Assembly (NCBI GenBank): GCA_963807085.1
Contig: CAWEBB010000007.1
Coordinates: 1 to 64,000 of the forward strand
DNA from: JACKII01 sp963807085
GTDB taxonomy: Bacteria > Pseudomonadota > Alphaproteobacteria > Bin95
Direction: 5' to 3'
DNA length: 64,000 bases
Part shown: one piece after another, positions 27,183-35,649 of the stretch
How the letters are laid out: each line of letters starts with the position of its first letter
Numbering within the stretch: the stretch's first letter is position 1
The notes under the pieces: generated by a model
The model's input: the letters and a program-made list of their open reading frames with translations, nothing else
Told to the model about the DNA's origin: nothing
Databases searched by the model: none
Position numbers and translations under genes: made by a program

Positions 27183-27665
27183 TCAGCTGGGCGCTTCGTT
27201 GAAGCGGCCGAGATTGCCCAGCAACTGCTCCATGATGGTGATCTTGTTGCCCTCGGTCGGCGTTTCGCGCGATACCAGGGTCAACTCCTTGCCGTCTTTC
27301 TCTGACAGCGTGGCAACGTGCTGCAATTGCTGGGCCTGGTCGAAGTCCAAAATCAGCACGTCGCGCGCCACTACATCCGGCTTGAAGAAAGCCTCGTATT
27401 GCTGCACCTCGCCGATATAATACCAGCGGTTACGGTCGAACGCGGATATGGTGCTGGGTGTCCCCAGCAGTTCGACCACCCGCTGCTGCGAAACGTTGGT
27501 CGCGCTCAACTCGGCCGCCACGTCCTCCGGCAACAGATGTCCGCGCCGGATCTCGGTCACGGCACAACCGGCAAGGACCCCACCAACAATACCGGCGGCC
27601 AACCCCCGCTTGATCACCATGACCAGCCGTCGCGTAAACGTGTCACGCCGTTTCAAACCGTCCAT
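27183..27665 (-). CDS. bamE: outer membrane protein assembly factor BamE (SmpA/OmlA lipoprotein)
   Basis: A 160-residue lipoprotein with a lipobox (GVLAGC) after a hydrophobic stretch. The body has the BamE fold signature: TNVSQQRVVELLGTPSTIS, then FDRNRWYYIGE (the typical GxxxWYY strand) and a C-terminal LGNLGRFN. The Cys is expected to be acylated and the protein held in the outer membrane, where it supports BamA in beta-barrel assembly. The frame opens at an ATG (27663-27665), with another at 27620 giving a shorter signal peptide. It is divergent from the CBP3 homologue, with a 45-base gap for both promoters. Confidence 0.9.
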   Translation of the reverse strand: MDGLKRRDTFTRRLVMVIKRGLAAGIVGGVLAGCAVTEIRRGHLLPEDVAAELSATNVSQQRVVELLGTPSTISAFDRNRWYYIGEVQQYEAFFKPDVVARDVLILDFDQAQQLQHVATLSEKDGKELTLVSRETPTEGNKITIMEQLLGNLGRFNEAPS

Positions 27666-27710
27666 CGTCTTATTTACCTGTAAACATCAGCACACATTGA
27701 GACTGTTAGC

Positions 27711-28268
27711 GTGATTTCGACCTGGATCAAGCGTACACTGGGCGTCAACCGCGGCTCCGACCCCGAACCGGCGGCCCAGGCGGTGTTTCGGGCGTCGCGC
27801 GCGCCCGTGTTTTTCACCGATTGGGGTGTGCCAGACACCTTTGACGGGCGCTTTGAGATGGTGGCCCTGCATCTGCATTTGCTCCTGGTCCGCCTGCGCC
27901 GCGAGGGGGAAGCCGGTACCGATTTTGCGCAAGGCGTGTTCGACCTGGTCACCAGCCATTTTGACGAGGCACTGCGCGAGAGCGGCGTCGGCGACATGTC
28001 CGTCGGCAAGCGCGCGAAGGCAATGACCAGCAGCCTCTATGGCCGTCTGTCGGCCTATAATGCGGGCTTCAACGCCGATACGGCCGCCGAAATGAAGGAC
28101 GCGCTGCGCCGCAACCTCTATGGTACGGTCGACGATCCGCGCGAAGAGTGGATACTGGCCGTCCTCGCCTACCAAGGGGCCGTAGCCGCGCACCTCGCCG
28201 CATTGCCGGTGCAGGCAATCCAGCGCGGAGAGAGCCTATTCCCCCAACCGGAATCCCCCGGCCAATGA
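27711..28268 (+). CDS. ubiquinol-cytochrome c chaperone family protein (CBP3-like)
   Basis: A 185-residue protein with the CBP3/UPF0174 pattern: FFTDWGVPDTFDGRFEMVAL followed by HLHLLLVRLRREG, and a middle DEALRESGVGDMSVGKRAK. In mitochondria the family helps assemble cytochrome b of complex III, and in alphaproteobacteria the gene often lies beside yceD, as here. No signal peptide is present, and it is probably cytosolic or membrane-associated. The start is a GTG at 27711. Its stop overlaps the start of the next gene (ATGA), so the two are translationally coupled. Confidence 0.9.
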   Translation: MISTWIKRTLGVNRGSDPEPAAQAVFRASRAPVFFTDWGVPDTFDGRFEMVALHLHLLLVRLRREGEAGTDFAQGVFDLVTSHFDEALRESGVGDMSVGKRAKAMTSSLYGRLSAYNAGFNADTAAEMKDALRRNLYGTVDDPREEWILAVLAYQGAVAAHLAALPVQAIQRGESLFPQPESPGQ

Positions 28269-28777
28269 GTAATTTCTCTCACCCACTCCCGCTCGCCAAA
28301 CTGAAGCACGCTCCGCTACACCTAACGCTTTATGCCGAAGCGGAGGAATTGGCGGCGGCCGCCGCGCGGCTTGGGCTTCCGTCCGTTGACGCAATCGAGG
28401 CGGCGCTCTCGGTGAGCCGTTCCGGTTCACGCGTGCGGGTCCGGGGCCAATTCCACGCCAGCGTAGAGCAGATCTGCGTGGTTAGCCTCGAGCCGTTCCC
28501 GACCGTGGTGGCAGACGAGATCGACGAGGAATTCCTGCTTGCTGACCATTCGGACGACCTGGAAATCGATCTGGATCCCGAAGCGGTCACGGCGGAGCCG
28601 CTTTCCGGCGATCAGCTCGACCTTGGGGAAATAGTGATACAGAACCTGGCTCTCGCGCTGGACCCTCATCCGCGCGCCGAGGGTGCGGCGCTCTCGGATT
28701 TGGAGTATGACGCGGAACGGGCGAACATGGCTGACAAGCCCCTCGCCGCGCTCGCCAACCTGCGGCCCAAACGGTAA
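28265..28777 (+). CDS. yceD: YceD family protein (DUF177)
   Basis: A 170-residue protein starting MSNFSHPLPLAKLK at the ATG overlapping the previous stop. It carries the DUF177 pattern with VEQICVVSLEPFPTVV (a Cys after the strand) and a highly acidic middle with the conserved DLDPEAV...DLGEIVIQNLALAL segment, ending in NPRPKR-like ALANLRPKR. YceD is linked to 23S rRNA biogenesis and is usually near plsX. Unlike gammaproteobacteria, no rpmF (ribosomal L32) lies between it and plsX, because only 77 bases separate them. Confidence 0.9.
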   Translation: MSNFSHPLPLAKLKHAPLHLTLYAEAEELAAAAARLGLPSVDAIEAALSVSRSGSRVRVRGQFHASVEQICVVSLEPFPTVVADEIDEEFLLADHSDDLEIDLDPEAVTAEPLSGDQLDLGEIVIQNLALALDPHPRAEGAALSDLEYDAERANMADKPLAALANLRPKR

Positions 28778-28854
28778 ACGTTGCCGTCGAAGCCGCTGAT
28801 GTTTATCAATAACGATTCTGAACATCGTCCCTGCCACCACTGAGCTTTACCGGA

Positions 28855-29904
28855 ATGCCAAAGCACGCGGTTATCGCACTGGACGCCATGGGTGGCGATC
28901 ATGCGCCGGAGAGCGCGCTCTGCGGCGTCAACATCGCGGCCGAGCGCTTTCCCGACATGCGTTGGCTGGTCTGTGGCGACGAGGGGCGGATCAAGCCTAT
29001 TCTCGATAAGCTCCCACGTCTGAAAGACCGGGTGGAGCTGCAGCATACCGCCAGCGAAATTGCGGACGACGAACGTCCGTCGGTCGCGCTGCGCACGGGC
29101 AAGGCATCCTCCATGTGGCAGGCGATCCAAGCGGTGCGTGACGATCGGGCGGCGGCCGTCGTTTCCGGCGGCAATACCGGCGCGTTGATGGCGATCTCGC
29201 GCTTCATCCTGCGCTCGCCGCCAGACATCGCCCGGCCGGCAATCATCAGCTTCTTTCCGACCGCTCACGGGGAAACGGCGATGCTCGACCTCGGCGCCAA
29301 TGTGGATTGCACCACCGAACACCTGGTGCAGTTCGCCGTCATGGGCGCAATTTTCGCCCGTGCCGTCCTCGGCCTTCCCCATCCCGTCGTTGGCCTGTTG
29401 AACAACGGGATCGAGGCGACCAAGGGCCGGGAGGAGATCCGCGCGGCGGCCCAGAATCTGCGCGACGGCAACTACCCATTTACCTTTCATGGCTTTGTGG
29501 AGGGTAATCAGATCACCAATGGCGCGGTCGACGTGGTCGTGACAGACGGCTTCACCGGCAATGTCGCCTTGAAAACCGCCGAAGGCACGGCCGAACTGTA
29601 CAGCCACTTCTTGCGCAGCGCCTTTCGCTCGTCCTGGACGGCCCGAATCGGCTATTTGTTTGCTCGAAAAACGCTGCAGCAGTTGCGAAGCCGCGTCGAC
29701 CCGCGACGATACAATGGCGCAGTGTTCGCCGGTCTGAATGGCATCGTGGTAAAAAGCCATGGCAGCACGGACGCACTGGGCTTCGCCAACGCCATTGGCG
29801 TGGCGGCGGACATGGTCGAACAGGGCTTCATGGAGAATATCCGCAAGGAGTTCGAAAGGTTGAATTGGAACCAAAATGAACCTCCGAAAGCGGCATCGGC
29901 GTGA
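28855..29904 (+). CDS. plsX: phosphate acyltransferase PlsX
   Basis: A 349-residue enzyme that converts acyl-ACP to acyl-phosphate for phospholipid synthesis by PlsY. The N-terminal ALDAMGGDHAPE is the family signature. Also seen are SGGNTGALMAIS, LDLGANVDCT and the late VDVVVTDGFTGNVALKTAEG. Size and motifs are complete. It starts at the ATG at 28855. The fabH frame opens within its last codons, so the genes overlap or are tightly coupled. It works at the membrane surface with FabH in the same operon. Confidence 0.97.
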   Translation: MPKHAVIALDAMGGDHAPESALCGVNIAAERFPDMRWLVCGDEGRIKPILDKLPRLKDRVELQHTASEIADDERPSVALRTGKASSMWQAIQAVRDDRAAAVVSGGNTGALMAISRFILRSPPDIARPAIISFFPTAHGETAMLDLGANVDCTTEHLVQFAVMGAIFARAVLGLPHPVVGLLNNGIEATKGREEIRAAAQNLRDGNYPFTFHGFVEGNQITNGAVDVVVTDGFTGNVALKTAEGTAELYSHFLRSAFRSSWTARIGYLFARKTLQQLRSRVDPRRYNGAVFAGLNGIVVKSHGSTDALGFANAIGVAADMVEQGFMENIRKEFERLNWNQNEPPKAASA

Positions 29905-29908
29905 GCAA

Positions 29909-30883
29909 ATGATGTACCGGTCAGAAATCGCCGGCTGCGGCTCCTATCTGCCGGAGCGAGTGGTTACAAACACCGAACTGGCGCAAACGATCGATACCTC
30001 CGATGAATGGATCGTCGAACGCACCGGTATCCGCGAACGACACATCGCTGCGGCAGGCCAGAACACCAGCGACCTGGCGATAGCGGCTGCCCGCGGCGCG
30101 CTTCGCAACGCGGATATGACGGTGGATGATATAGACATCATCGTTCTCGCCACCGCGACGCCGGACTATACGTTTCCGGCGACCGCGACTGTAGTCCAGG
30201 CGGAATTGGCTATGCACCATGGCGCCGCCTTTGACGTGCACGCCGTCTGTTCCGGCTTTATCTATGCGCTGTCGGTGGCCGACAATTTCGTCAAGACGGG
30301 CCAGGCAAGGGGCGCTTTGGTGATCGGCGCCGAAACCTTTTCCCGGATCCTTGACTGGGAAGACCGAGGCACGTGCGTCCTTTTCGGCGACGGCGCCGGG
30401 GCCATCGTCTTGCGGCAAGCACCGCTGGGCGATCCTGCCACCGATCGCGGCGTGCTCTCGACCCATCTTCATTCCGACGGGCGCTATCGGCAGGCGCTAT
30501 TCGTGGACGGCGGACCCTCCTCCTCCCAGTCGACCGGTTTCCTCCGCATGCAGGGCAAGGAAGTATTCCGCCATGCCGTCATCAATCTCGCAAATGTCGT
30601 AAAGGAAGCGTTAGAGGCGAACGGTATGACCGCGGCGGATATCAAATGGGTCGTGCCCCACCAGGCCAATCAACGTATTCTGGACGCGACGGCCCGCAAA
30701 CTGAACATCGATCGGGAGAAGGTGATCAGCACCGTCAGTCTGCACGCCAACACGTCGGCAGCGTCGGTTCCGCTTGCGCTGGCGACCGGCGTCGCCGATG
30801 GGCGGATCAAAAAAGGAGACCTGCTGGTTCTGGAAGCAATGGGCGGCGGATTTACCTGGGGCTCCAGCCTCATCCGCTGGTAG
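29909..30883 (+). CDS. fabH: 3-oxoacyl-ACP synthase III (KASIII)
   Basis: About 324 residues. It condenses acetyl-CoA with malonyl-ACP to start fatty acid synthesis. The catalytic triad is visible as Cys in AVCSGFIYA, His in VPHQANQRI and Asn in HANTSAASVPLAL. TGIRERH near residue 35 is the CoA/ACP-binding loop. The conserved start is MYRSEIAGCGSYLPERVV, with ATGs at 29909 and 29912. An earlier in-frame ATG at 29876 overlaps plsX and is less likely. The order plsX-fabH-ihfA-merR is standard for proteobacteria. Confidence 0.97.
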   Translation: MMYRSEIAGCGSYLPERVVTNTELAQTIDTSDEWIVERTGIRERHIAAAGQNTSDLAIAAARGALRNADMTVDDIDIIVLATATPDYTFPATATVVQAELAMHHGAAFDVHAVCSGFIYALSVADNFVKTGQARGALVIGAETFSRILDWEDRGTCVLFGDGAGAIVLRQAPLGDPATDRGVLSTHLHSDGRYRQALFVDGGPSSSQSTGFLRMQGKEVFRHAVINLANVVKEALEANGMTAADIKWVVPHQANQRILDATARKLNIDREKVISTVSLHANTSAASVPLALATGVADGRIKKGDLLVLEAMGGGFTWGSSLIRW

Positions 30884-30920
30884 TTCATATCTAACGTGCC
30901 GATAAATTTATTTGAGCAGG

Positions 30921-30949
30921 TTGACAATTCTGTTGTTTCGCACTGAGGT
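30921..30949 (+). promoter_or_regulatory. candidate sigma-70 promoter for ihfA
   Basis: TTGACA (30921-30926) is a perfect -35 box. After 17 bases TGAGGT is a poor -10, and a slightly longer spacer does not improve it. It lies 27-55 bases before the ihfA ATG in the gap after fabH. The -35 match is strong, but the -10 is weak. Confidence 0.35.
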
Positions 30950-30975
30950 AAGTGAATTGAATAGGGAAAGAAACT

Positions 30976-31299
30976 ATGGCTGGGCAAACGATAACACGGG
31001 CTGACCTGTGTGACGCCGTCTGCGGTGAGGTAGGACTTTCGAGAGTTGATGCGTCGGAGTTGGTCGAGGCAATTCTGGAGGAAATCTGCGAAGCGCTCGT
31101 GCAAGGCGAACCGGTAAAGATCTCGTCGTTCGGCAGCTTTCTCGTGCGAGAGAAAGGCGAGCGATGGGGCCGAAACCCGAAAACCGGTGAACCGGCGCGG
31201 ATCGACCCACGCAAGGTGTTGGTGTTTCGGCCGTCGAATATTCTGCGGGACCGGTTGACCGCGAAAGGCCGCGTGCTCGCCAGCGCAGGCGATGGCTAG
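30976..31299 (+). CDS. ihfA: integration host factor subunit alpha
   Basis: A 107-residue HU/IHF-fold protein that bends DNA at specific sites as a heterodimer with IhfB. Helical N-terminus ITRADLCDAVCGEVGLSR, then VKISSFGSFLVREKGERWGRNPKTGEP, the DNA-minor-groove arm with the PRK turn in IDPRKVLVFRPS. It starts at an ATG with GGGAAAGAAACT upstream. The gene sits between fabH and merR, as in many alphaproteobacteria. The N-terminal and core motifs are intact. Confidence 0.95.
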   Translation: MAGQTITRADLCDAVCGEVGLSRVDASELVEAILEEICEALVQGEPVKISSFGSFLVREKGERWGRNPKTGEPARIDPRKVLVFRPSNILRDRLTAKGRVLASAGDG

Positions 31300-31310
31300 A
31301 TCAGCCTCAA

Positions 31311-31805
31311 ATGACACAGACACCCAAGCGGTCCGCGCGCGTTAAAGGTCCGGACGCCTTCCGGACGATTGGCGAAGCGGCGGCGGCGATCGGTGTCCAG
31401 CCGCATGTGCTACGCTTCTGGGAAACGAAGTTCGCGCGGCTGCAGCCGCTGACGCGCGCGGGCGGGCGACGGTATTATCGGCCGGAAGATGTGGCACTGC
31501 TGCGCACGATCAAGCAATTGCTGCACGAAGACGGCCTGACCATCCGCGGCGCGCAAAAGGCGCTCCAGCGTCGGTCTTGTGCCGGATTGCTTGATCCTGC
31601 GCCGGAAGGCGAGACGGTGCGGGCCGAGTCGCCGGCAATGCCCCAAGCCGGGGTCATTGATCCCCTCGTTCGCAAGAGCCCGTCGGCCCAAAATCCGCAG
31701 GCGCCGCTGCAACCGGACCTACGCCGGTCGCTTGTCGCGCTTGCGGCGGAGGCGCGCAGCGTGGCCAAGGGCGGTGCGGTGCCGCACCATCCCGCCACGG
31801 ATTGA
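31311..31805 (+). CDS. MerR family transcriptional regulator
   Basis: A 164-residue regulator. The HTH and wing occupy about 17-90: FRTIGEAAAAIGVQPHVLRF, WETKF, then GGRRYYRPEDVALLRTIKQLLHEDGLTIRGAQKAL. The rest is a Pro/Ala-rich C-terminal region with no clear sensor cysteines, so the effector is unknown. The pair ihfA-merR is common in alphaproteobacteria and the two are 11 bases apart. It is followed by a tRNA gene. Confidence 0.92.
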   Translation: MTQTPKRSARVKGPDAFRTIGEAAAAIGVQPHVLRFWETKFARLQPLTRAGGRRYYRPEDVALLRTIKQLLHEDGLTIRGAQKALQRRSCAGLLDPAPEGETVRAESPAMPQAGVIDPLVRKSPSAQNPQAPLQPDLRRSLVALAAEARSVAKGGAVPHHPATD

Positions 31806-31845
31806 TTGCCAAGGCGCGGGCCCGCCGCTATGTTTCCCGCCTTGC

Positions 31846-31922
31846 CGGAGCGTAGCGCAGTTTGGTAGCGCGCCTGTCTGGGGGACAGGAGGTCGTGGGT
31901 TCGAATCCCGCCGCTCCGACCA
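31846..31922 (+). tRNA. tRNA-Pro (anticodon GGG)
   Basis: A 77-base cloverleaf. The acceptor stem CGGAGCG (31846-31852) pairs with CGCTCCG (31912-31918), followed by A and an encoded CCA. The anticodon stem CCTGT/ACAGG encloses the loop CTGGGGG, giving anticodon GGG for the CCC codon. The T-loop is TTCGAAT with stem GTGGG/CCCGC. It decodes proline and lies between merR and the convergent LLM gene. Confidence 0.97.
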
Positions 31923-31944
31923 TTCGCTTTTCGGGAGCACGCTC

Positions 31945-32886
31945 CTACCCGGCGAAGTCCAGCAGCGGCCTCACCTCCTTGCCGAACTGCTCGATTTGGG
32001 CATCTCGTTCGGCGGCGGAACCCAGAAAATCAATTTCGAGATGCCGGACGCCCGCCCGGTAAAACGCCTCGATGGTTGCCGCGATATCCGCCGGTTGACC
32101 CAGCGCCACGTACCGTTTGGTCGCCCGAGAAAAGTCCATCGCATAGCGCTTGGACAGCAGCGCGTTCGCATCGTCAAAGGCCCGCTCGTATGACGGCCCG
32201 AGCCGCATGAACAGCAAATGCGCAGTTCCGTATTCCGGCAAATCACGCTTCGCCTGTTCGAACTCTTCGCCGATTGCCTCCAGCGCGCTCCGATACTGGT
32301 CCGGTGTCACCACATAGCTGATATAGCCGTCGCACAATGCGCCCGCGCGTCGGAACGCCGCCGCGGTGCGGCCGCCAACCCAGAGCGGCGGACCGCCGGG
32401 ACGGGCGGGCTTCGGCAGCATCTGCGTTTCGGGAAAGGTGAAAAAGCGGCCCTCGTGGCTGACCGGCTCGCCCGTCCACAGCTTGCGCAGCACCGCAATG
32501 CCCTCGTCCAGGCGCGCGCCTCGCTGATTATGGGGAACTCCGGCCGCAGCGAATTCTCCCGGAAACTCGCCGCCGACGCCAAGCCCCATGATGAAGCGGC
32601 CGCCGCTGATCAGGTCCAGGGTGGCGGCCTGCTTGGCGACCGGGGTCGGGTGGCGCAGCGGCAGCAAGTAAACGGAGGTATGCAGCGCCAATTTCTCTGA
32701 CAGCGTCGCGGCCTGGGCCAGTTGCACAAAGGGGTCGAGGATGGGCAGCGCGAAGGCCAGATGATCGCCGACCGCGATGGCGGAAAAGCCGCTCTCTTCC
32801 GCCAGGTTCACCAGCCGCCGCGCGGCATCCGGATCGGGCAATTGGGCGTGCAGGCCGAAAGTGATATTCAAGGCCAGTGGCAACAT
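31945..32886 (-). CDS. LLM class flavin-dependent oxidoreductase
   Basis: About 313 residues of the luciferase-like superfamily. It begins MLPLALNITFGLHAQ, then FSAIAVGDHLAF, a LYLLPLRHPTPVAKQAATLD-like segment (LLPLRHPTPVAKQ) and GRFIMGLGVGGEFPGEF. The C-terminus has PPLWVGGRTAAAFRRAG. It binds FMN or F420, and the substrate is not evident. The ATG at 32884-32886 begins the conserved strand, while the frame extends upstream for 15 codons without similarity. It ends just after tRNA-Pro. Confidence 0.88.
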   Translation of the reverse strand: MLPLALNITFGLHAQLPDPDAARRLVNLAEESGFSAIAVGDHLAFALPILDPFVQLAQAATLSEKLALHTSVYLLPLRHPTPVAKQAATLDLISGGRFIMGLGVGGEFPGEFAAAGVPHNQRGARLDEGIAVLRKLWTGEPVSHEGRFFTFPETQMLPKPARPGGPPLWVGGRTAAAFRRAGALCDGYISYVVTPDQYRSALEAIGEEFEQAKRDLPEYGTAHLLFMRLGPSYERAFDDANALLSKRYAMDFSRATKRYVALGQPADIAATIEAFYRAGVRHLEIDFLGSAAERDAQIEQFGKEVRPLLDFAG

Positions 32887-33173
32887 ACTACGGCGCCTCC
32901 CTCGGTCATGAGTGGGTAAGCAATCTGCCACGGGCGAGAAGCGTGAGCCAGACGGTTTGCGTGGGCGCTCCCGGTCGGCCCCGATCGTCTCGGTCTACCT
33001 CGGTCTGAGCCTTGTCTGTACTCGGTTTGGTCCGACGCTAAGCGGACATTAAACCTCCTCATCCATAGTGCATGTTGGCATCGCACGGAAGCCCGCTTAC
33101 CGAGCGCGGTGCAAACGCTACACACATGCCGAGATGCGATGCTTACGGGCGTATCTTTATCTGCCGAATTATG

Positions 33174-33203
33174 TTGCCAGTGTAAGGCAAATTGATATAT
33201 GCT
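33174..33203 (+). promoter_or_regulatory. candidate promoter upstream of the small peptide gene
   Basis: TTGCCA (33174-33179) resembles a -35 box. TATATG (33196-33201), after a 16-base spacer, or TATGCT (33198-33203), after 18, are -10-like. It lies 90 bases before the ATG of the small peptide gene. The spacing is plausible but the match is imperfect. Confidence 0.4.
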
Positions 33204-33252
33204 ACCTATAGTTTGCATCGATAGAAGCTGCTGGCTTGGGGATAATCAGCCA

Positions 33253-33272
33253 GATTAGCGCCGGTGCTAATC
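33253..33272 (+). promoter_or_regulatory. hairpin directly upstream of the small peptide's Shine-Dalgarno
   Basis: GATTAGC (33253-33259) and GCTAATC (33266-33272) form a perfect 7-bp stem with a 6-base loop. The stem ends just before GGAAGGGAAG, the presumed ribosome-binding site, so the hairpin could influence translation of the peptide at 33290. Confidence 0.45.
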
Positions 33273-33289
33273 GCGGAAGGGAAGACGCC

Positions 33290-33373
33290 ATGGGAAGCAA
33301 CACACGGGTTTTTAAATGGCTTTTGCTGGGGTCGGTTTTATTGATCGGCCTCGCAGCACCGCTGGTAATGTGA
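33290..33373 (+). CDS. possible 27-residue membrane peptide
   Basis: ATG to TGA encodes MGSNTRVFKW followed by a hydrophobic stretch of about 17 residues ending APLVM. This is a single predicted membrane helix with a basic N-terminus. GGAAGGGAAG lies 6-15 bases upstream. Such peptides are too short for most annotation tools, and without conservation data it could be a chance frame. The clean SD, promoter-like sequence and hairpin make it worth noting. Confidence 0.35.
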   Translation: MGSNTRVFKWLLLGSVLLIGLAAPLVM

Positions 33374-33802
33374 TTGTATCGCATTCTCCGGTTCATGATG
33401 AGCGTTAACGGCTGTATAATCAGTCATTGATACGACTGTAGTGGCGCAAATGACGCGCGTTGATGCGGTATGCAAGTCGATGGTTGTTGGCTTCCAATCA
33501 AGGTTTCAAGAAGCAGCAGGTGTGAAAGTCAGACGCGTGCCATAATGCTCATGCGTTGTGGGTAACCCTCTCACCTCACCTGTTCTGCGCGAAAGCGCCT
33601 ATTAGTGCGCACCGCCGCCGCGGTTATGGTCGCCAAGTACCTTTCGTGATCGTTGCTCGCCAGCCTTTCTGCGCAATGCCGGTCTCGACGGCGGCTTTTA
33701 TGGGATAATCGCGAGCCCACTGCCACCGGCCATTGGGCAAAAGCGTGTTCTGGCGTAAACTGCGTTCAATGATCCTGACTGTGCCAAACGAGGTAACGTT
33801 CG

Positions 33803-35380
33803 ATGAACGCCAATCTGCCCGACAACAAAGACAATCCCTGGCAGCCGGAACTGGATGAGCTTGCGCGACGCGAGTCTTTTGCCGAACAGCTCGGCGGGCC
33901 GGAACGGGTGAAGCGCCAAAAGGATGGGGGCCGCTTGACCATCCGCGAGCGCATCGACCTGCTGGCCGACAAGAGCACCTTTCATGAGGTCGGCAAGATA
34001 GCGGGCATGGCCCAGTACGACGGCAACAACGATCTGGAGAGCTTCATGGCCTCCAACTTCGTCTTTGGCCGGGCAAAGGTGGATGGCCGCCCCGTCGTGA
34101 TAGGCGGCGATGACTTCACCGTGCGTGGAGGCTCTGCCGACGCCACCATCAAGGAAAAACACCAGCTTTGCGAGCGCATGGCGAACGAGTTGCGCCTGCC
34201 CCTGCTCCGTCTGGTCGAGGGCTCCGGCGGCGGCGGCTCGGTCAAGACCATCGAAACGACCGGCCGCGCGAACGTTCCGGGCGTCTCCGGTTGGGAGACG
34301 GTGGTAAAGAACATGGCGACCGTGCCGCGCGTCGGCCTGGGTCTAGGCTCGGTCGCGGGACTGGGCGCAGCCCATCTGGCAGCTACCCATTATGCCGTGA
34401 TGGTTAACAAAAAATCCGCCCTGTTCGTTGCCGGGCCGCCGGTGGTGGAATGGACCGGGCAGAAGCTGACCAAGGAAGAGCTGGGCGGCACCAAGATCCA
34501 GTTACGCGCCGGCGCGATCGACCATGCCGTTGATACCGAAGAAGAGGCGTTCGAGTGCGCGCGCAAATTCCTCTCCTACCTGCCCTCCAGCGTCTATGAG
34601 TTGCCGCCGCGCATTGAACCCGTTGATGATCCGGACCGCACCGACGAGAAGCTGATCCAGGCGATCCCGCGCGACATCCGCAAGGTCTATAAGATGCGCC
34701 CCATCGTGGAGACGCTGGTGGATCAGGGCTCGTTCTTCGAGATGGGCCGTTACTATGGCCGCTCCTGCATCACCGGCTTCGCCCGGGTCGATGGTTGGCC
34801 GGTGGCGGTTATGGCCTCCGATCCGATGTTCTTTGCCGGCGGCTGGACGGCGGAAACCTGCCAGAAGGTCGAGAAATTCTGCGACCTGGCCGAAACCTTC
34901 CATCTGCCAATGATCTACCTCGTGGACTGCCCCGGCTTCCTGATCGGCAAGCATGCGGAGGAGACCGGCGTGATCAAACAGGGTGTGCGCGCCATGAGCG
35001 CCATGTGGCAGACCACTATCCCCTGGTGTTCGGTGATTGTCCGCAGTTCCTTTGGCGTGGCCGGGGCGGCACACAAGAACGGCGGCCGTCTGGCGCTGCG
35101 CTATGCCTGGCCCAGCGGTCGCTGGGGCTCTCTTCCGCTCGAAGGCGGTATCGAGGCCGCCTATCGCGGCGACATCGAGAGCGCGCCCGATCCGGCGGCC
35201 AAGAAGGCCGAGATCGAGGAGCGGCTGGAGAAGCTGCGCTCGCCCTTCCGCTCGGCGGAGGCGTTTTGGATTGAGGAAATTATCGACCCGCGCAAGACGA
35301 GGCCCCTGCTAGTGGAATTCGCCAACTTGGCCGCGCCGCTACGCACGCCTGGCCCCAGTTATTTCCAGATGCGGCCATAA
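33803..35380 (+). CDS. acyl-CoA carboxylase beta (carboxyltransferase) subunit
   Basis: A 525-residue carboxyltransferase of the propionyl/methylcrotonyl/geranyl-CoA type. The crotonase-fold halves are visible as GGSADATIKEKHQLCERMA and LVEGSGGGGSVKT, and later LVDCPGFLIGKHAEETGVIK, with CSVIVRSSFGVAGAAHKNGG near the CoA site. It transfers carboxyl from biotin to an acyl-CoA. No biotin carboxylase alpha subunit is in the window, so the partner is encoded elsewhere. It starts at an ATG after GAGGTAACGTTCG. The acyl substrate cannot be assigned. Confidence 0.9.
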   Translation: MNANLPDNKDNPWQPELDELARRESFAEQLGGPERVKRQKDGGRLTIRERIDLLADKSTFHEVGKIAGMAQYDGNNDLESFMASNFVFGRAKVDGRPVVIGGDDFTVRGGSADATIKEKHQLCERMANELRLPLLRLVEGSGGGGSVKTIETTGRANVPGVSGWETVVKNMATVPRVGLGLGSVAGLGAAHLAATHYAVMVNKKSALFVAGPPVVEWTGQKLTKEELGGTKIQLRAGAIDHAVDTEEEAFECARKFLSYLPSSVYELPPRIEPVDDPDRTDEKLIQAIPRDIRKVYKMRPIVETLVDQGSFFEMGRYYGRSCITGFARVDGWPVAVMASDPMFFAGGWTAETCQKVEKFCDLAETFHLPMIYLVDCPGFLIGKHAEETGVIKQGVRAMSAMWQTTIPWCSVIVRSSFGVAGAAHKNGGRLALRYAWPSGRWGSLPLEGGIEAAYRGDIESAPDPAAKKAEIEERLEKLRSPFRSAEAFWIEEIIDPRKTRPLLVEFANLAAPLRTPGPSYFQMRP

Positions 35381-35395
35381 TAGCTGCAAGTAAAA

Positions 35396-35421
35396 GGGCG
35401 GGGTAGTTGGCTACCCCGCCC
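35396..35421. terminator. perfect 11-bp stem, possible bidirectional terminator
   Basis: GGGCGGGGTAG (35396-35406) pairs with CTACCCCGCCC (35411-35421) across a TTGG loop. Four As lie just before it. On the minus strand the hairpin is therefore followed by TTTT, which would end the EF-hand gene's transcript. On the plus strand no T run follows, so termination of the carboxylase gene would be weaker. Confidence 0.6.
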
Positions 35422-35584
35422 CATAGAGTCCAACCGCGGCCGGGATATCGCGGTTCACCTCTAACCTTTGCCGACAAGACGGCCTATACCAAGTTGTGTT
35501 GATCCCAATTCTCGCTTCACCCTAAGTCGTACCGGATGTCAATCCGGCAGGAGTCGAAGAATCAATTCCATACCTGTTCCAGAC

Positions 35585-35622
35585 CCCTTCGACCCGCTCC
35601 GCGTCATGGCTCAGGGTGAGGG
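35585..35622. repeat. dispersed intergenic element of the CCCTTCGAC...CAGGGTGAGGG type
   Basis: CCCTTCGAC and CAGGGTGAGGG flank a short spacer. Such paired motifs form the ends of palindromic intergenic repeats in many alphaproteobacteria. A possibly related motif (TCACCCTGAGC) starts near 22260. The assignment rests on recall of the motif, not on multiple copies here. Confidence 0.4.
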
Positions 35623-35649
35623 ATGGATTCGGTCACGTACAAATTGGCA

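Larger units (their letters stand above)
32887..33802. other. long AT-richer intergenic region with a possible small peptide gene
   Basis: This 916-base gap is visibly richer in A and T than its surroundings. It holds a sigma-70-like promoter (33174-33203), a 7-bp hairpin (33253-33272) and a possible 27-codon gene at 33290-33373. Downstream of that to 33802 no open frame of useful length or tRNA/rRNA feature was recognised, apart from what may be the promoter of the carboxylase gene. Confidence 0.5.

Noticed and set aside
28778..28854. Possible rpmF gene between yceD and plsX
   Set aside because: Only 77 bases separate them, which is too short for L32. Its absence at this place is usual in alphaproteobacteria.
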